The notes beneath the pieces are model-generated. The model made no database searches. It saw only the letters and a list, made by a program, of their open reading frames with translations, and was not told the DNA's origin. The position numbers and the translations under genes are program-made. Below are positions 1 through 11,495 of a stretch of DNA of 64,000 nt, piece by piece; position 1 is the stretch's first letter; each line of letters begins with the position of its first letter. The stretch is from Podospora pseudocomata (taxonomy: Eukaryota; Ascomycota; Sordariomycetes; Sordariales; Podosporaceae): contig NW_026946366.1 of NCBI RefSeq assembly GCF_035222375.1, positions 806,001 to 870,000 on the forward strand, read 5' to 3'.

Positions 1-260
1 AAGCACGGACGCACGGACGCACGCGCGCGTCCACGCGAGCTTGTTCACTTTCTGCCGGAGTTTGGCCGGGGAAAAGTTTGGGTGGGTCGCGCTGTTCTTG
101 CGCCGCCCCACAGCCCAAGTTGTCGCGCCGCCTCAACTTTCAGCAGCGCATTCCACTAGAACTTTTGTTTAAGCTTGCTTCAACCCACCTCAACCACATA
201 CGTCCATCAACCATACACAGCACCCCATCTCTCACCGTTTGCGCCAACTCGAAAATCAAG

Positions 261-1576
261 ATGGCTGAAGGTGGTATTGATCGCAAGGCCGATGAGAAAC
301 TCACGTTCTCAACCTCGAAGGAGGTCACGGTCCACCCAACTTTCGAGTCCATGTCATTGAAGGGTAGGATCTCCAAGCTTGCGAGGCTACGTTGATCGTC
401 AAGACTGACTACTGTTTCTTTACAGAGAGTCTCCTTCGTGGTATCTATGCCTACGGCTACGAGTCGCCGTCCGCCGTCCAGTCCAGAGCTATCGTTCAGA
501 TTTGCAAAGGTCGCGATACCATTGCCCAAGCCCAATCCGGTACTGGTAAAACGGCAACTTTCTCCATTAGTATGCTCCAAGTCATCGATACCGCTGTGCG
601 CGAGACCCAGGCTCTTGTCCTTTCACCAACCCGCGAACTTGCGACACAGATTCAGAGCGTTGTCATGGCGTTGGGTGATTATATGAACGTGCAGTGCCAT
701 GCCTGCATTGGTGGAACAAACGTGGGCGAGGATATTCGCAAGCTCGACTACGGCCAGCACATCGTATCCGGCACCCCTGGCCGTGTTGCCGACATGATCA
801 GACGTCGCCACTTGCGCACCCGCCATATCAAGATGTTGGTTCTGGATGAAGCCGACGAACTGCTCAACCAGGGTTTCCGAGAGCAGATCTACGATGTGTA
901 CCGCTACCTGCCACCCGCCACTCAGGTTGTGGTTGTGTCCGCTACTCTTCCCCACGATGTCCTTACCATGACGACCAAGTTCATGACCGATCCGGTTCGT
1001 ATTCTCGTCAAGCGTGACGAGTTGACGCTCGAAGGCCTCAAGCAATACTTCATTGCCGTCGAAAAGGAGGACTGGAAGTTTGACACCCTGTGCGATCTCT
1101 ACGATACCCTTACCATCACCCAAGCCGTAATTTTCTGCAACACAAGGAGAAAGGTCGACTGGTTGACAGATAAGATGAGAGAGGCCAACTTCACTGTCAG
1201 CAGTATGCACGGTGACATGCCACAAAAGGAGCGTGACAGCATTATGCAGGATTTCAGACAGGGCAACAGCAGAGTGTTGATCTCGACCGATGTGTGGGCT
1301 CGTGGTATCGACGTTCAACAAGTCAGTCTGGTCATCAACTACGACCTTCCCAGCAATCGTGAGAACTACATCCACCGCATCGGTCGTTCGGGCAGGTTCG
1401 GGCGTAAGGGTGTCGCTATCAACTTCGTAACGACGGAGGATGTGCGCATCCTCCGCGATATCGAGTGTGAGTATTTTTCAATTCCCATTTGGGTTGCAGT
1501 CAGCTAACTGTGTCTAGTGTATTACTCCACTCAGATCGACGAAATGCCCATGAACGTGGCCGACCTCATTGCTTGA
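261..1576 (+). CDS. FAL1: ATP-dependent RNA helicase eIF4A-III (FAL1-like)
   Basis: Exons 261-363, 426-1466 and 1518-1576 join in frame to a 400-aa protein, the usual size for eIF4A-III/Fal1. DEAD-box motifs are all visible: motif I AQSGTGKT (about residues 70-77), PTRELA, TPGR, the DEAD box in VLDEADELL (about 175-178), SAT (about 206-208) and motif [15 protein letters not shown]. The tail [11 protein letters not shown] is typical of the eIF4A-III group, as is [11 protein letters not shown] at the first splice. The family is an RNA clamp of the exon junction complex and acts in rRNA processing and nuclear mRNA quality control. That role is known for the family and not shown here. The start ATG follows an AAG context, and an in-frame M with the expected acidic N-terminus supports it. 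Both introns are short (62 and 51 nt). Confidence 0.96.
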
Positions 1577-1986
1577 TTATGGTCGAGGATGGGTCGGTTT
1601 TCCATGTACTTCTACTGTCAACAGTAGACCATTTCGGCAAGTCAGGGAAGGGCTGGCTTGCCCCGCGACACAGGGTCCGGTAAAACAGGTTGGGAGGAAA
1701 GGGGCCTCAGAATATGAAGGTAACGTGCCTTTCCTTTCGCCATCAATTTTTTCGACGGCATGGCTGACTCGACCTGAATCCTAAGCTATGCGAGAATGCA
1801 AATTTACGTATCATTATACCACAGCGCTACCCATAGTGTCAAATTATTTACTCAGAAAAGGGGTGATGCACTGGGATATTGGATGTGTACCTGTCAAACC
1901 TCAGTGGTCACTTTTGTGAAAAGGGATGGCAGTCCATTATCAGGCCAAAGTCAGCGATTACATTGTGCATCAAGTACTCTGTTCCC

Positions 1987-3297
1987 TTATTTCTCTGCTA
2001 TTGCTTGCGACGCCCCCTTCTCAGCCTCCACGATGTCCCTCTCCTGCAGCTCTAAACTGTCGCTATCCCTCTGACTCTGGTACATTGAAATCCACGTCTC
2101 CTTATCCTGATCGCCCACCCTCCGTGAAGGCTTCGACCCAATAGTAGGCGGATTCCTTCCCTTTTGCTCCGCGACTCTGCCAGCGTCATCAGGCCCAGCT
2201 TCCACATCCCCTGACGTTTCCAAGCTGTCGCTATTGGACCCGGAAAAGAACCTCGGGAACAGCTTGCTGACCAACGGCTTGAGCGTCATGCAGCACGCGC
2301 AGGCGATGGCGGCGTTGATCTCGATGCAGGTTAGGTAGGCGATGCTGACGTTGTCAAAGGTGAAGTCGGAGCGGGAGTATTGCTCGATCAAGTCCCATAG
2401 GCGGACTGCCGATATTGTGCAGACACTACATGCCCATTAGCCAAATCACAGTGTTGGGTAAAGGGGGAAGTGGCGTACAAGAAACCCAAAGCGAAAACAC
2501 CGTATAGCATGGCCTTTTGTTTTGGCTTCATTTGCAGGTTGGCGATTATGGGGAGGGGGAGGATGTATAAAAGGATATCGGTGCCGATGTGGAGGCCTGT
2601 GTTCCCTAGCCAGAAGGGGCGTGGGTGGCAGTAGGCGTTTGGGTAAGTTGCTTTGTCCCAGAAGGCGGGGAGGGGGAGGCAGGCGGTTAGAACGGTGGTG
2701 AGGGTCCAGAGGCCGTTAGTGAGGATGACGATGAGGAGGATTAGGTGGACGTAGTAGCGGGCGCGGTGGTAGGTTAGGAGGCGGAGGTAGAGGAGGAGGA
2801 GGGAGAGTTTGGTTAGGAGGAGGGTTAGGAGGTAGTAGAGGATTGTGTACCAGCCTGCCTGCAAGGGGGGGTGTTAGTGGGTTGAACTCTGGGGATAATA
2901 GGGGCAGTGGGAGTGGGTATGGGGTTGGGAGAGTGCTCACCCTCGCCATTGGGATGATGAGGTCGGGGTTGATATCTAGTGTGTGTTTTCCTAGGCCGTA
3001 AACCGCTTCTGGATCTCGATTTGGTTAGCAATCAGTTAGCTGGGGTGTCGAAGGGGTATGCATACGCTCAATCAGGCCTGCACATGTTGCTGCTGCAAAG
3101 ACCAATGCCAGTAGTATAAGCCAGTCTTCTGCTCCGAGGATGTTTTGAAGTAAGATCCCTCGGGTGTAGAACCGCAGTCCTACAAATGTTGCTCCAATAA
3201 CCCATGTGATCACGGCACAGGCGATGATGTTGACCTGGTAGGTCTCATCGGGGTTGGAGGTGAGATTTGGAAAGGTGACATTGCTCGGAGAAGACAT
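1987..3297 (-). CDS. SAT4-type fungal rhodopsin-domain integral membrane protein
   Basis: Four exons (3066-3297, 2941-3014, 2479-2858, 1987-2425) join in phase to 374 aa. About seven hydrophobic segments are present, starting with ACAVITWVIGATFVGLRFYTR and ending near IAYLTCIEINAAIACACC, followed by a polar Ser/Asp-rich cytoplasmic tail. The sequence features YGLGKHT, LYLRLL, and WDLIEQYSRSDFTFDN followed by a CIEINAAI segment are hallmarks of the large SAT4/rhodopsin-domain family of Pezizomycotina. Some family members act as PTH11-like receptors or sit beside secondary-metabolite genes, but most have no known function. No CFEM Cys-rich N-terminus is present. The splice model rests on frame and motif continuity. 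Function cannot be assigned beyond the family. Confidence 0.9.
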
Positions 3298-4345
3298 TCC
3301 TCAAGTCTGGTCTGGGCTCTGTTTGTTGATGATCTCAAAACAGATATGGTTGAACATTCTCTTCCTAGTATGGTGGGCTGTTTGTTCTTGGCTGAGAAAC
3401 ACTTGACATGATGTGTTCAGGTTGTGACGAGACACGGGGTTGGTTATGAGCAAGAAGATGGCTGAGCTCAGCTTTTGGTTGTAATCGCCCATGGCTTGTG
3501 TCACGAATGTGTTGAATATGGAGATCAATGCTTGAGCACCATCCCGGTATTGGTTGTTCCGTCGATCTCAGTGTGTGGTTGATCCCGCTGAGCTGGTGGA
3601 ATGCGGGGCCAGCCGCGTCCGTTGCAAAGGGGGAAAGAGCGACCACTCGGCCACGCCTGCCCTTCATAAGCAACAAGTTCGCTCCTGCTTTCATCAAAAA
3701 CAGTCACATTGTACTAGGGTTGGTCAAGTGATCAGCGGTCTCCTTCAACATGAAACCATCACTTGGTGGGCAACACTGTGGGTTCAACTCCCAAGGTGGG
3801 CGCTCTTTCTTTTACAATAACAGATTTTCTGGCGGCGTAGTCCCCTATGTTCTCAGAGTAACGAGGCTGCACTGAGGGTTGTGGCTCTGGGGGAAATGAT
3901 CAATCTCGTGACTTCTTTTTGCAGCTTTTCTCCTGATCTTTTCGAGTTATTTCCAGCTAGCTTTGGTTTCCATGTCCTTTCACTCAAGTTCGTTGCCGGC
4001 CAAGTACTTCTCCGGCTTCAAGCATGATATGGCCGACTTTCGACACCAATGCGACCTTACCTCCGTATCCCAATTTTGATCAGCAATCAGATGCAACGAG
4101 TCTAGCACCCTGTAGTCTATCTCTTTTGAGGCGGGAAAACAAGAAGCCTTTACCGCATGAAAGTAGTGATAGCCGTGCGTGTTTGGCATTGAGAATCCCA
4201 GCGATGATCCGGCTCGACAAAGCATCCGATGACATGCGTGCCAGCCCGGCTTAGGGACCAGCATCACAGATAGCATCGAGTATCCTCACATAAATCGATA
4301 TTCTGCAGAAAGCAACTTAACTGCATAATATAAACGGCCCTCGTC
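3298..4345. other. Intergenic, no gene resolved
   Basis: No open frame here shows a recognisable domain or a plausible splice pattern. Short overlapping frames near 3365-3820 on both strands share no signal that favours either. A stretch near 3720-3800 faintly resembles tRNA boxes but does not fold as a tRNA. Confidence 0.5.
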
Positions 4346-5262
4346 CTACCGATCCATGTTCTTGGTCATCCACGGATGCTGGACAAGCTCACAGCCGGCA
4401 TATGATCCGCCGGGCTGATTCTCATTATGCATCCCAGGAAATCAAGGAATAGATTTATCTCATTCCGCCGCAGTCCGCACCACCATTGTTCGTGCTCTAA
4501 TGGTGGCACACCTCTCGATTTGACCCCCTTGATTCGTCCCTCTTCTTCGACTATGCTATTCACGGTCTCGGCATCTCCTTGAGCAAGCAGTTCTTTAGGA
4601 AAACATCCAAAATGGTTTACAATTTTCGCTAGGTGGCCTTTGAGCCTATAATACCCGTCAGGTGGTATCTATTTAGAGAATAAGCGTTGGGTCGCTTCTG
4701 GGGTCGACGGTGGTGTAGCAGCCTATTACGGAACGGTTTAGGATCGGAGTGTACTTTGCCTCGGTTCGGCTTTGTGTTGGGGTTGGGTGGTCGATGGGGA
4801 GTTCAGACTTGATGAGGGATGTATCTTGGAATTTGATCATGATGTTGGGTTGTCTGATATCTAGTAGATTTTTGAGGGTTAAAATTTGGTGTTCATCAAC
4901 TGTTAATCACTGAACTGAGGCTTACCAGTATAAATGACACTGCTTGCGTGGGCAAAATGAAGTACGAGTATGAGCTGGCCAGCGAACTCCCTCATCAAGG
5001 GGGTGGGAATGAGGTACTCGTGGAAGTAAGTAAGGAAAGTAGCCCAAACACGAGGCATGTCCTCAGAGTCCTACGCGGCTATTATCTTGGCAGTTGGCTC
5101 AATTCCGCGCTTACCTTGACCAATGTGGTAAGATACCAAGGCAAAGATGATATCATCGTCACTGTTAAGAATTTGAGGTTTCTTCGCCCTCAGGATTTGG
5201 CAAAAACCAAGCCCAAGCCTCTGCACAGCTCAGTCCTCGGCTTGAAGCTGCAGCTTGCTTAG
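4346..5262 (-). pseudogene. Relic of an SRPK-like fungal protein kinase
   Basis: Fragments of one kinase domain lie in the correct order on the minus strand but in shifting frames. They are TCLVFGLL near 5060 (hinge, subdomain V), REFAGQLILVLHFAH with VIYT near 4940-5000 (helix E), LKNLLDIRQPNIMIKF near 4840-4890 (subdomain VIb/VII spacing of SRPK-like kinases), FLDFLGCIMRISPADHMPAV near 4390-4460, and finally ELVQHPWMTKN before TAG at 4346-4348. The last two pieces differ by one frame, and stops interrupt other parts. No intact catalytic loop HRD or DFG is readable. The domain order and spacing argue for a decayed gene and not chance. It could be a dead copy of an expanded fungal SRPK-like family. 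Confidence 0.7.
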
Positions 5263-6493
5263 TCAAAAATGACAGATGATAGCTTCAATTCTTTTCCCAT
5301 CAGCACAACGCTGGTAGGATTCCAATCATATGATAAGGTGGCAGCTGGCTGTTGATATCCTCGTTCAAAAAGCATGTCACGTACCACAACAGGATAAACA
5401 TTTCTCTTCAAGTCGCATTGGAACAATGTTCCACCGCTGACAGAACACAGAATCGTGGCGATCGAATGATGGATCAGCGGTGAACTGCAAATTAGGAAGG
5501 TGGGATGTGAGGAAGAGGAAAGCCGCAGGTCAAACTGACTGATCTCAGCACGCTATTCCGCACACTTCACCGGCTCGACCCCATTCACTCGGCCAAATAA
5601 TCGGTGCTCCGGCTTCCACATGTCCGGACAATAGATTTTTCCTTAGGTAGACCCGTTGAGGAGTCTGAGTCGCCCGTCGTCCCCTGCTGACCATCCGGGA
5701 ATGACTTCCCCGCAAAGCTTGATTGCGTAGACTCTGCCCCGCTCCCCTCCGCCCTGTTGATCCATGGGCTCGTATGGTTGACCATGGCTGATGGCTCACA
5801 TCCGTTTGAAGACGCCAAAGTAGACAACGGGACCATGGAGGTGAAAGCTCAGAAAAGCAATGGGCTCGCGCCTTCCGCCGACATCTGAGACAGCATCTTC
5901 ACCCATTGGCTCAAGAGACGGGAGCCGGCAGTCAACTGTCTTGTCGAACTTGGCATCGTCAATCAAGCATATGCCAAGGCGCCTGGCAAGCCACAATGGC
6001 GTGCTTGGCAGGTTCAAACTTCTTTTGGCAGCCAAGCCAATTCCACATGACGTCCTGTCATCAACACTTCAACAGCATTCGCGCCGCCGTCAAAAAGTCC
6101 GGCGCCGTTGATCCTCCACGCCCTACATGCAGCCTTCTCGCCGGATTTTGTGGGCTCCCCACATTTGACCCCTCCTCATGGTCACACTCGAGACGCCCAC
6201 CCATTGTGCGGTCGGCAAGTAAGGGGGGAGGGGGGAGGCGGGGGAGGCATTCATGGTTTACGAGAATCGTGACTTCATCAGGCACCGCGTGAGCGGCAAC
6301 ACGCTTACCCTAATCATGTCTGACCTACCGCCCTACAAAAGAATGCAGGTCTCTTCCCCGGTCCCCTGAGTTCCAGATAAGACGGACACCGGTCGGTCTC
6401 AGTCCGATAGTCCTGTCTTTTTCCCTTCCCCCACATATTTCTCTCTTCGCTTCCCTAACCGCACCCGCTACTTGACGGGAATAAACCACATTC
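5263..6493. promoter_or_regulatory. Intergenic; presumed upstream region of the Jen-type transporter
   Basis: No coding region is supported. Frames on both strands between 5545 and 6300 overlap each other and have no recognisable domain. The 3' part has CT-rich stretches (around 6410-6450) typical of fungal promoters just before the transporter ATG. Confidence 0.4.
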
Positions 6494-8172
6494 ATGGAGT
6501 CAACGCATCAGCCAGCTGATCCCATCGCCAAGGGAATTCTTCCTACAGCAAAGCAAGGCGTAAGGGATTTATTCAACTTCAAGCAACGAATCGTCGTCAC
6601 AGATCACCTTGGTCATACAAGGACAGAATGGGCGCGTCCGATCCCTCTCAAGAACCCCATCAGCCTGTTAGCCCAGTTATCAGCGCGCGATTGGCTCTTC
6701 TTCATCGTCGGCTTCGCAGCCTGGACAGCAGATGCCTTTGACTTCCACGCTCTTTCGATTCAGCAAAAGAAGCTGGCTGATTACTATGGCACAACAAAGA
6801 CCGAAATATCTACCGCTATCACGCTCACACTGCTGCTTCGATCAATAGGCGCGGCGATGTTCGGCCTCGCTGGTGACAAGTGGGGACGGAAATGGCCCAT
6901 GGTGTTCAACATGATTGTATTGGGTGTGTTGCAGATTGCCACAATCTACAGCAGCACGTTCCAGCAGTTTTTGGCTGTCAGAGCCCTGTTTGGCTTGTTC
7001 ATGGGCGGAGTGTAGGTTCTTCTCTCGTTGCCCAAAACTTTGACCATGTGCTGACCACCGTGTAATAGCTACGGCAATGCTATCGCCATGGCCCTAGAGA
7101 ACAGCCCAGTCGACACCCGCGGCCTCATGTCTGGAATCCTCCAGCAAGGATACTCGCTCGGATATGTGTGCGCTGCTTGTGCCAATCTGGGTGTTGGTGG
7201 CGCGACGGAGAGCTGGAAGACAGTCTTTTGGATTGCCGCCGCCATTTCGATCTTTGTTGGCCTCGTGCGTTGTCTCTTCCCCGAGTCTAGGCAGTTCCTC
7301 GAAGCTCGCGCTGCTGGCAAGGCGCAGGCAAACCCCTCTGCGTTCTGGAAGGAAACGCGGGTGATGCTTGCGCAAGAGTGGAAGATGTGCGTTTATTGCA
7401 TTATTCTGATGACGTGGTTCAACTGTACGCTTTATTTCCCAAGTCGTTGGCTGGGTTGGTACTGACACATGCCCTGATAGACTACAGCCACACCTCCCAA
7501 GACAGCTACACGACCTTTATGCTGACGCAGAAGGAGCTCGAGAACGCTGGAGCCAGTCGGGCAAGTATCATCATGAAGGCCGGCGCTTGCGTGGGAGGGA
7601 CCATCATCGGGTACATCTCCCAGTGGTTCGGCCGCCGCAGAACAATCATCGTCGCGTCGCTCATCAGCATGGCGCTCATCCCTGCGTGGATTCTCCCCAC
7701 AGATGAAGGCGGTCTTTCAGCAAGCGGCTTCTTCATGCAATTCTTTGTCCAGGGTGCCTGGGGCGTGATTCCCATCCATTTGAATGAGCTCTCGCCACCT
7801 GCCTTCCGCTCATCCTTCCCAGGTATCACCTACCAGCTCGGCAATATGATCTCCTCCCCATCAGCGCAGATCGTCAATGCTATAGCCGAGAGCACGTTTG
7901 TTGTGAGTGCTTCTGGGAAGATGGTGGAGGCGTATGGTCCCGTTATGGGCATCGCGACGGCGATTATCGCTTTTGGGATCGCGACGTGGGTTGCGGTTGG
8001 GCCGGAGAAGCGCGGGAGGGAGTTCGAGAAGGTGTTGCCGGCGGGGATGAATATTATGCAGGAGGGGACAAGGGCGAATGATCTTGAGTCTGGGTCGGCG
8101 AGTAATGATGAGGGGAAGGGGGAGACTAGTGAGTTGGAGACGGTGCCGACTAAGGGGTTGAGTGAGAAGTAA
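6494..8172 (+). CDS. MFS monocarboxylate transporter, Jen1 type
   Basis: Three exons (6494-7011, 7069-7424, 7481-8172) encode 521 aa. It has about 12 membrane segments, an MFS loop motif GDKWGRKWP after TM2 and a second-half counterpart GRRRT. The sequence N-Y-Y-S-H-T-S-Q-D-S-Y-T-T matches the Jen signature NxxS/THxS/TQDxxxT, which lies in TM7 and is essential in yeast Jen1. Jen proteins import lactate, pyruvate, acetate or related acids with protons across the plasma membrane. The N-terminal FxxxQRIVVTDHLGHTRTEWARPIP and the acidic, Ser/Glu-rich tail fit this family. The second intron splits the signature motif after its Asn and the first base of the next codon. The exact substrate (mono- or dicarboxylate) cannot be told from sequence alone. 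Confidence 0.93.
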
Positions 8173-8842
8173 GGGGGTTGGTTTGAGATTGGGAGGCTGG
8201 TTTATTGGTTGGAAACATAACTTGTGTGTGATTGGCGGGTCGGGGACAGGGGGTTTCTTGTTTGGATGTTGGATTGACTGGTTTGGGTTGTGAAGTTTTT
8301 CTCTGGGAAGGAAGTTGGGGAGTAGACAAGTCGTCTACCTTACAGTAGCAGGGCGTCAGTTACATCCGTCTTTCCTGTATCAAGGCCTGATCGCACCCTT
8401 GATAATAGGCCCTTTTCTCAATGGAATTTTTTGGCTTGGAAATGCACCACTTTTGGCCGAGGCTTTGCTGTGGAGCCCACTCACTTGAAGCTATTCCCAG
8501 TTTTTGCAACATTTACCACACAGTCAATACTGAGTGCAATGAGGCGAAAGATAGTATCAGAATATTCGCAATTACTAGGCTTAATATATGGCTAATTTTG
8601 GTATTTTGCTTTCAATGTTGAACCCACCCAACTTTGGTCCTTTGGCCAAAATAAAGAGGTACGATCAGACCCTGCAGTCTCTATTATTTGGTAGAGCGTG
8701 CAGACCATGGCACGTGCACCTCCAGTACTTATTCTCCCGACCAACTGAATATTGGCCCCATACTTGTCTTGCACTTAACATTCATTCCAACGTCGCAGAA
8801 CTTTTTCCGGACCAATCTTTTCATACCCATCCTTCCACTACC
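8173..8842. other. Intergenic, nothing recognised
   Basis: The 3' flank of the transporter is GT-rich. Beyond it no gene, repeat or RNA was recognised. Confidence 0.4.
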
Positions 8843-10429
8843 ATGGTGACAACCCAGTCGCAAACGCGCAAAGAGGTCGAGGCGACAGCGCAGCCTCGAA
8901 CGCGCAAAAAGGCAGTGAAATGCAAGTTCGACGATAGCAGCCTCGCTGACAAACCATCCTCCATACCACTGAACACGCTCCCAGTCGAAATATTGCAACT
9001 TGTTTTTGAGTCCGGACCACTCTCCTTCGACGATTACAAAATGGTCTCACTGGTTTGCAAGCTCTTTCATACAATTCTGAGGTCATACATTTTTCGCACA
9101 TTGGTCCTGGGCGTCGACGAAGAAGAACCCGGCCGCGAATGGATGATTGATCTTGCAGGAAAGAACAAACAACTATCTCGAGGTTATTACGTAAGTCTGC
9201 CATACAACTCTGGAAAGTGCCTTCAGAACCTCACAGGCAAGTAGTCGAGCATTGTTGTATAGCACGTGGATCGATTATCGTATTTGACGTGTCAAGTATC
9301 ACCCTCCAAAACAGGAAGGGGAAAAAGATTGGAGGCCCCGTCTTGATGCTCCACCTGTTGTCGATCCTTGGCTGGCAATGCGTGTACTGAGCGACATGCC
9401 TGAACTTTCGACACTCAGGGTGGACGGTTATATGTCGAATCCCGCGTGGGCATACACGTTCGGCTCACGCCCCATTGTTCCTTTTCCTGGCTTGAGTCGC
9501 CACTTGCCAACGATGCCATCAGTCCAGACCTTGTCAGTCTCCCAAAACTCGGACACTGCTGAATTCAGCAGCGAGCTGCTGAGGCTCGTTATTCGATCTT
9601 GCCCGAACCTCACCATGTTACACATCGACTGCCAATCATATTTGGAGGAAATGAAGTATATACTGTTTTGGCCAGTTATGGGCTCGTTCTTCAAAGAGGC
9701 TTCGGCGTTGGATAGCTTCGAGGCTCTTGAATTGTTCCGGCTTGGATTCTTCCAATGTAGTAAGCTGCATGTGAAGAGATGAAGGAGCGGCTGGAGCCCT
9801 AGCGACATCAAAAGGTAAGGCCTAACATATGGTCTTTCAAGTGTGGAACGACCAAACCAAGGTTTCTTCTCTTTTTCCAGCAAAGAACACCTGGAATCGG
9901 GAAGACACGTATTTGCTCAATTGTGAAAAGTGCGGCGACACTAACACACAGGCCCTTATCAGCTATTCATTCCCTCTTTTCCGACATCTCAAAACTATCG
10001 ATTTATGGCAACCTGGATGTGAAGTGGACATGGCATGGGCCAGGGGAGACACCCGACCATATGGTGTGGGAGGAACCTGAAGAGGGCCAAGTCCAACGTA
10101 TCGAGCAAAGAGCATGCACAGTCCAGGACTTCATTCCGGTGCTCAAGGAATTCAAGAATCTCAAGCAGCTGGTAATCACCGACGAGCAGATGGCAAGATC
10201 CGAAGTGATGGACCTGCCTGATGTTGAGAAAAGTATGTTTGAATTGCTGAAACATTTTCGCTGAACATCAGAAAGCTAACTCACTCAGGTTCTTGCAGGA
10301 GCGGCTAATGCTCATGAGGAAGTGACCCGGCTCTCCAAACTGGTGTTGAATATGCCAGAGGTGACGATCCGGGAGGCCAACAACCAAAGCTGGTGCGGAG
10401 CTTCCATAACAAGTGGTTTGACACATTGA
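8843..10429 (+). CDS. F-box domain protein (gene model partly uncertain)
   Basis: The first exon (8843-9190) starts with a basic leader and an F-box: LNTLPVEILQLVFESGPLSF then MVSLVCKLFHTILRSYIF, about residues 36-80. Splicing at GTAAGT to 9315 keeps phase and continues as EGEKDWRPRLDAPPVVDPWL and a leucine-rich stretch to about 9745. Further coding is likely from about 9953 (after ACACAG) through KNLKQLVITDE and, after an intron, VTRLSKLVLNMPEVTI to TGA at 10427-10429. The junction between 9745 and 9953 could not be fixed, because two frames look partly coding there, so a frameshift or an unusual intron is possible. F-box proteins bind Skp1 and recruit targets to SCF ubiquitin ligases. This long leucine-rich fungal type is usually of unknown target. 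Confidence 0.7.
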
Positions 10430-10970
10430 CTCTGGCGAGGGCGTGGCTGCAGGGCATGGAACTAGGGCCAAAATGGTGGTGGGCATAAAGGAATGGTCTT
10501 TGGCGGTTGTTGGGGGTGCCTTCGTAGAGACTTCGCAACGCAATGCAAAATGAATCCGAGGTTGCCACTCGGGATGGGACTCTTCGAAGGATTAATGATG
10601 GGTCTTGATACATAGTTGACAGGCATTTAGAGTAACTAGTAACTATGCCTTGAGTAGTAGAACAAGATAGCGATAATTTAATCCTAGTGTTTCAGCACAA
10701 GTCTCTATTCTCTGCTCCCATGATAGCTCCCCATCTCCATCGTTTTCTACAGGATAAAGCCGACAAAGACTGAATAGAGACCATTTATGTATTTCACACC
10801 CCAACACTGAGCCATCACTTCAATGCCCTCTTGATATTGCCTTTGCTCTGACAAAACCCTAAATAAATGCTTAGGGTCCACGGCTGGGTATAGGTCACAG
10901 GTAAAAGATTGAATTGTCGGATGAGAAAGAAAAGAAAAGAAAAAATGAACTACACTGCCCACGACGTTCT

Positions 10971-11330
10971 CATATACCCAGGGCGGTCAACAAGTCAAGT
11001 AAAGTAAAGTCGAAGGCCGACTTGACTTGACTTGCCGCCCGGGTCCTTGACTTGACTTGAGGTCCTCACCAGCTTGATTTGACTTGCCGACTTGTAAGCC
11101 TTCCAGTAGTCTTTCCGGCCCCGACTTTTGGCAAAAATATAGGGGCCAACTTAATACATTTACCACTATAAACCTAGCTATCATTAATATATATAAATTA
11201 AAAAAATACTTTTTCCCGCCTTGGAAAACCGGTAGGTTAAGCCTACCCTGGATTTGATTTGACTTGCGCAAAAATCCGGCCAGCTTGACTTGCCTTGGCA
11301 GCTTGACTTGTTGACCACCCTGCATATACC
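10971..11330. mobile_element. hAT-superfamily MITE with 8-bp target duplication
   Basis: The element spans 10979-11322 (344 bp). Its ends are inverted copies beginning CAGGGYGGTCAACAAG and matching at 20 of 21 positions (C at the left, T at the right, sixth base). It is flanked by a perfect 8-bp direct repeat CATATACC at 10971-10978 and 11323-11330. CAGGG-type termini with 8-bp duplications are characteristic of the hAT superfamily. Inside, both ends carry many subterminal GACTTG/CAAGTC units, which in hAT elements are transposase-binding repeats. There is no coding capacity, so it is non-autonomous. The perfect duplication and near-identical ends suggest recent insertion. It lies in the 3' flank of the RING gene. 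Confidence 0.93.
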
Positions 11331-11495
11331 TCCCAAACCCTCCGGACTTCCCCTGCAAAGCTTGCGAAATATCCACCAAAACTGTCCGAACCTCGTCGTA
11401 TCTCCTTCAACCTCCTGCCTCCCAAGTCAATCGCAAGCCACGTCAACCGCCAAACAACCCTAACCCGGATATCATCCCATAACGATAAATTCCCA

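Noticed and set aside
623-1375. 250-codon minus-strand frame
   Set aside because: It lies antisense inside the eIF4A-III coding exon and has no domain. It is a shadow of that gene.
3717-3805. tRNA-like stretch with a GGGTTCAACTCCCA B-box-like core
   Set aside because: No acceptor stem or proper D arm could be formed around it, and no clean Pol III terminator follows.
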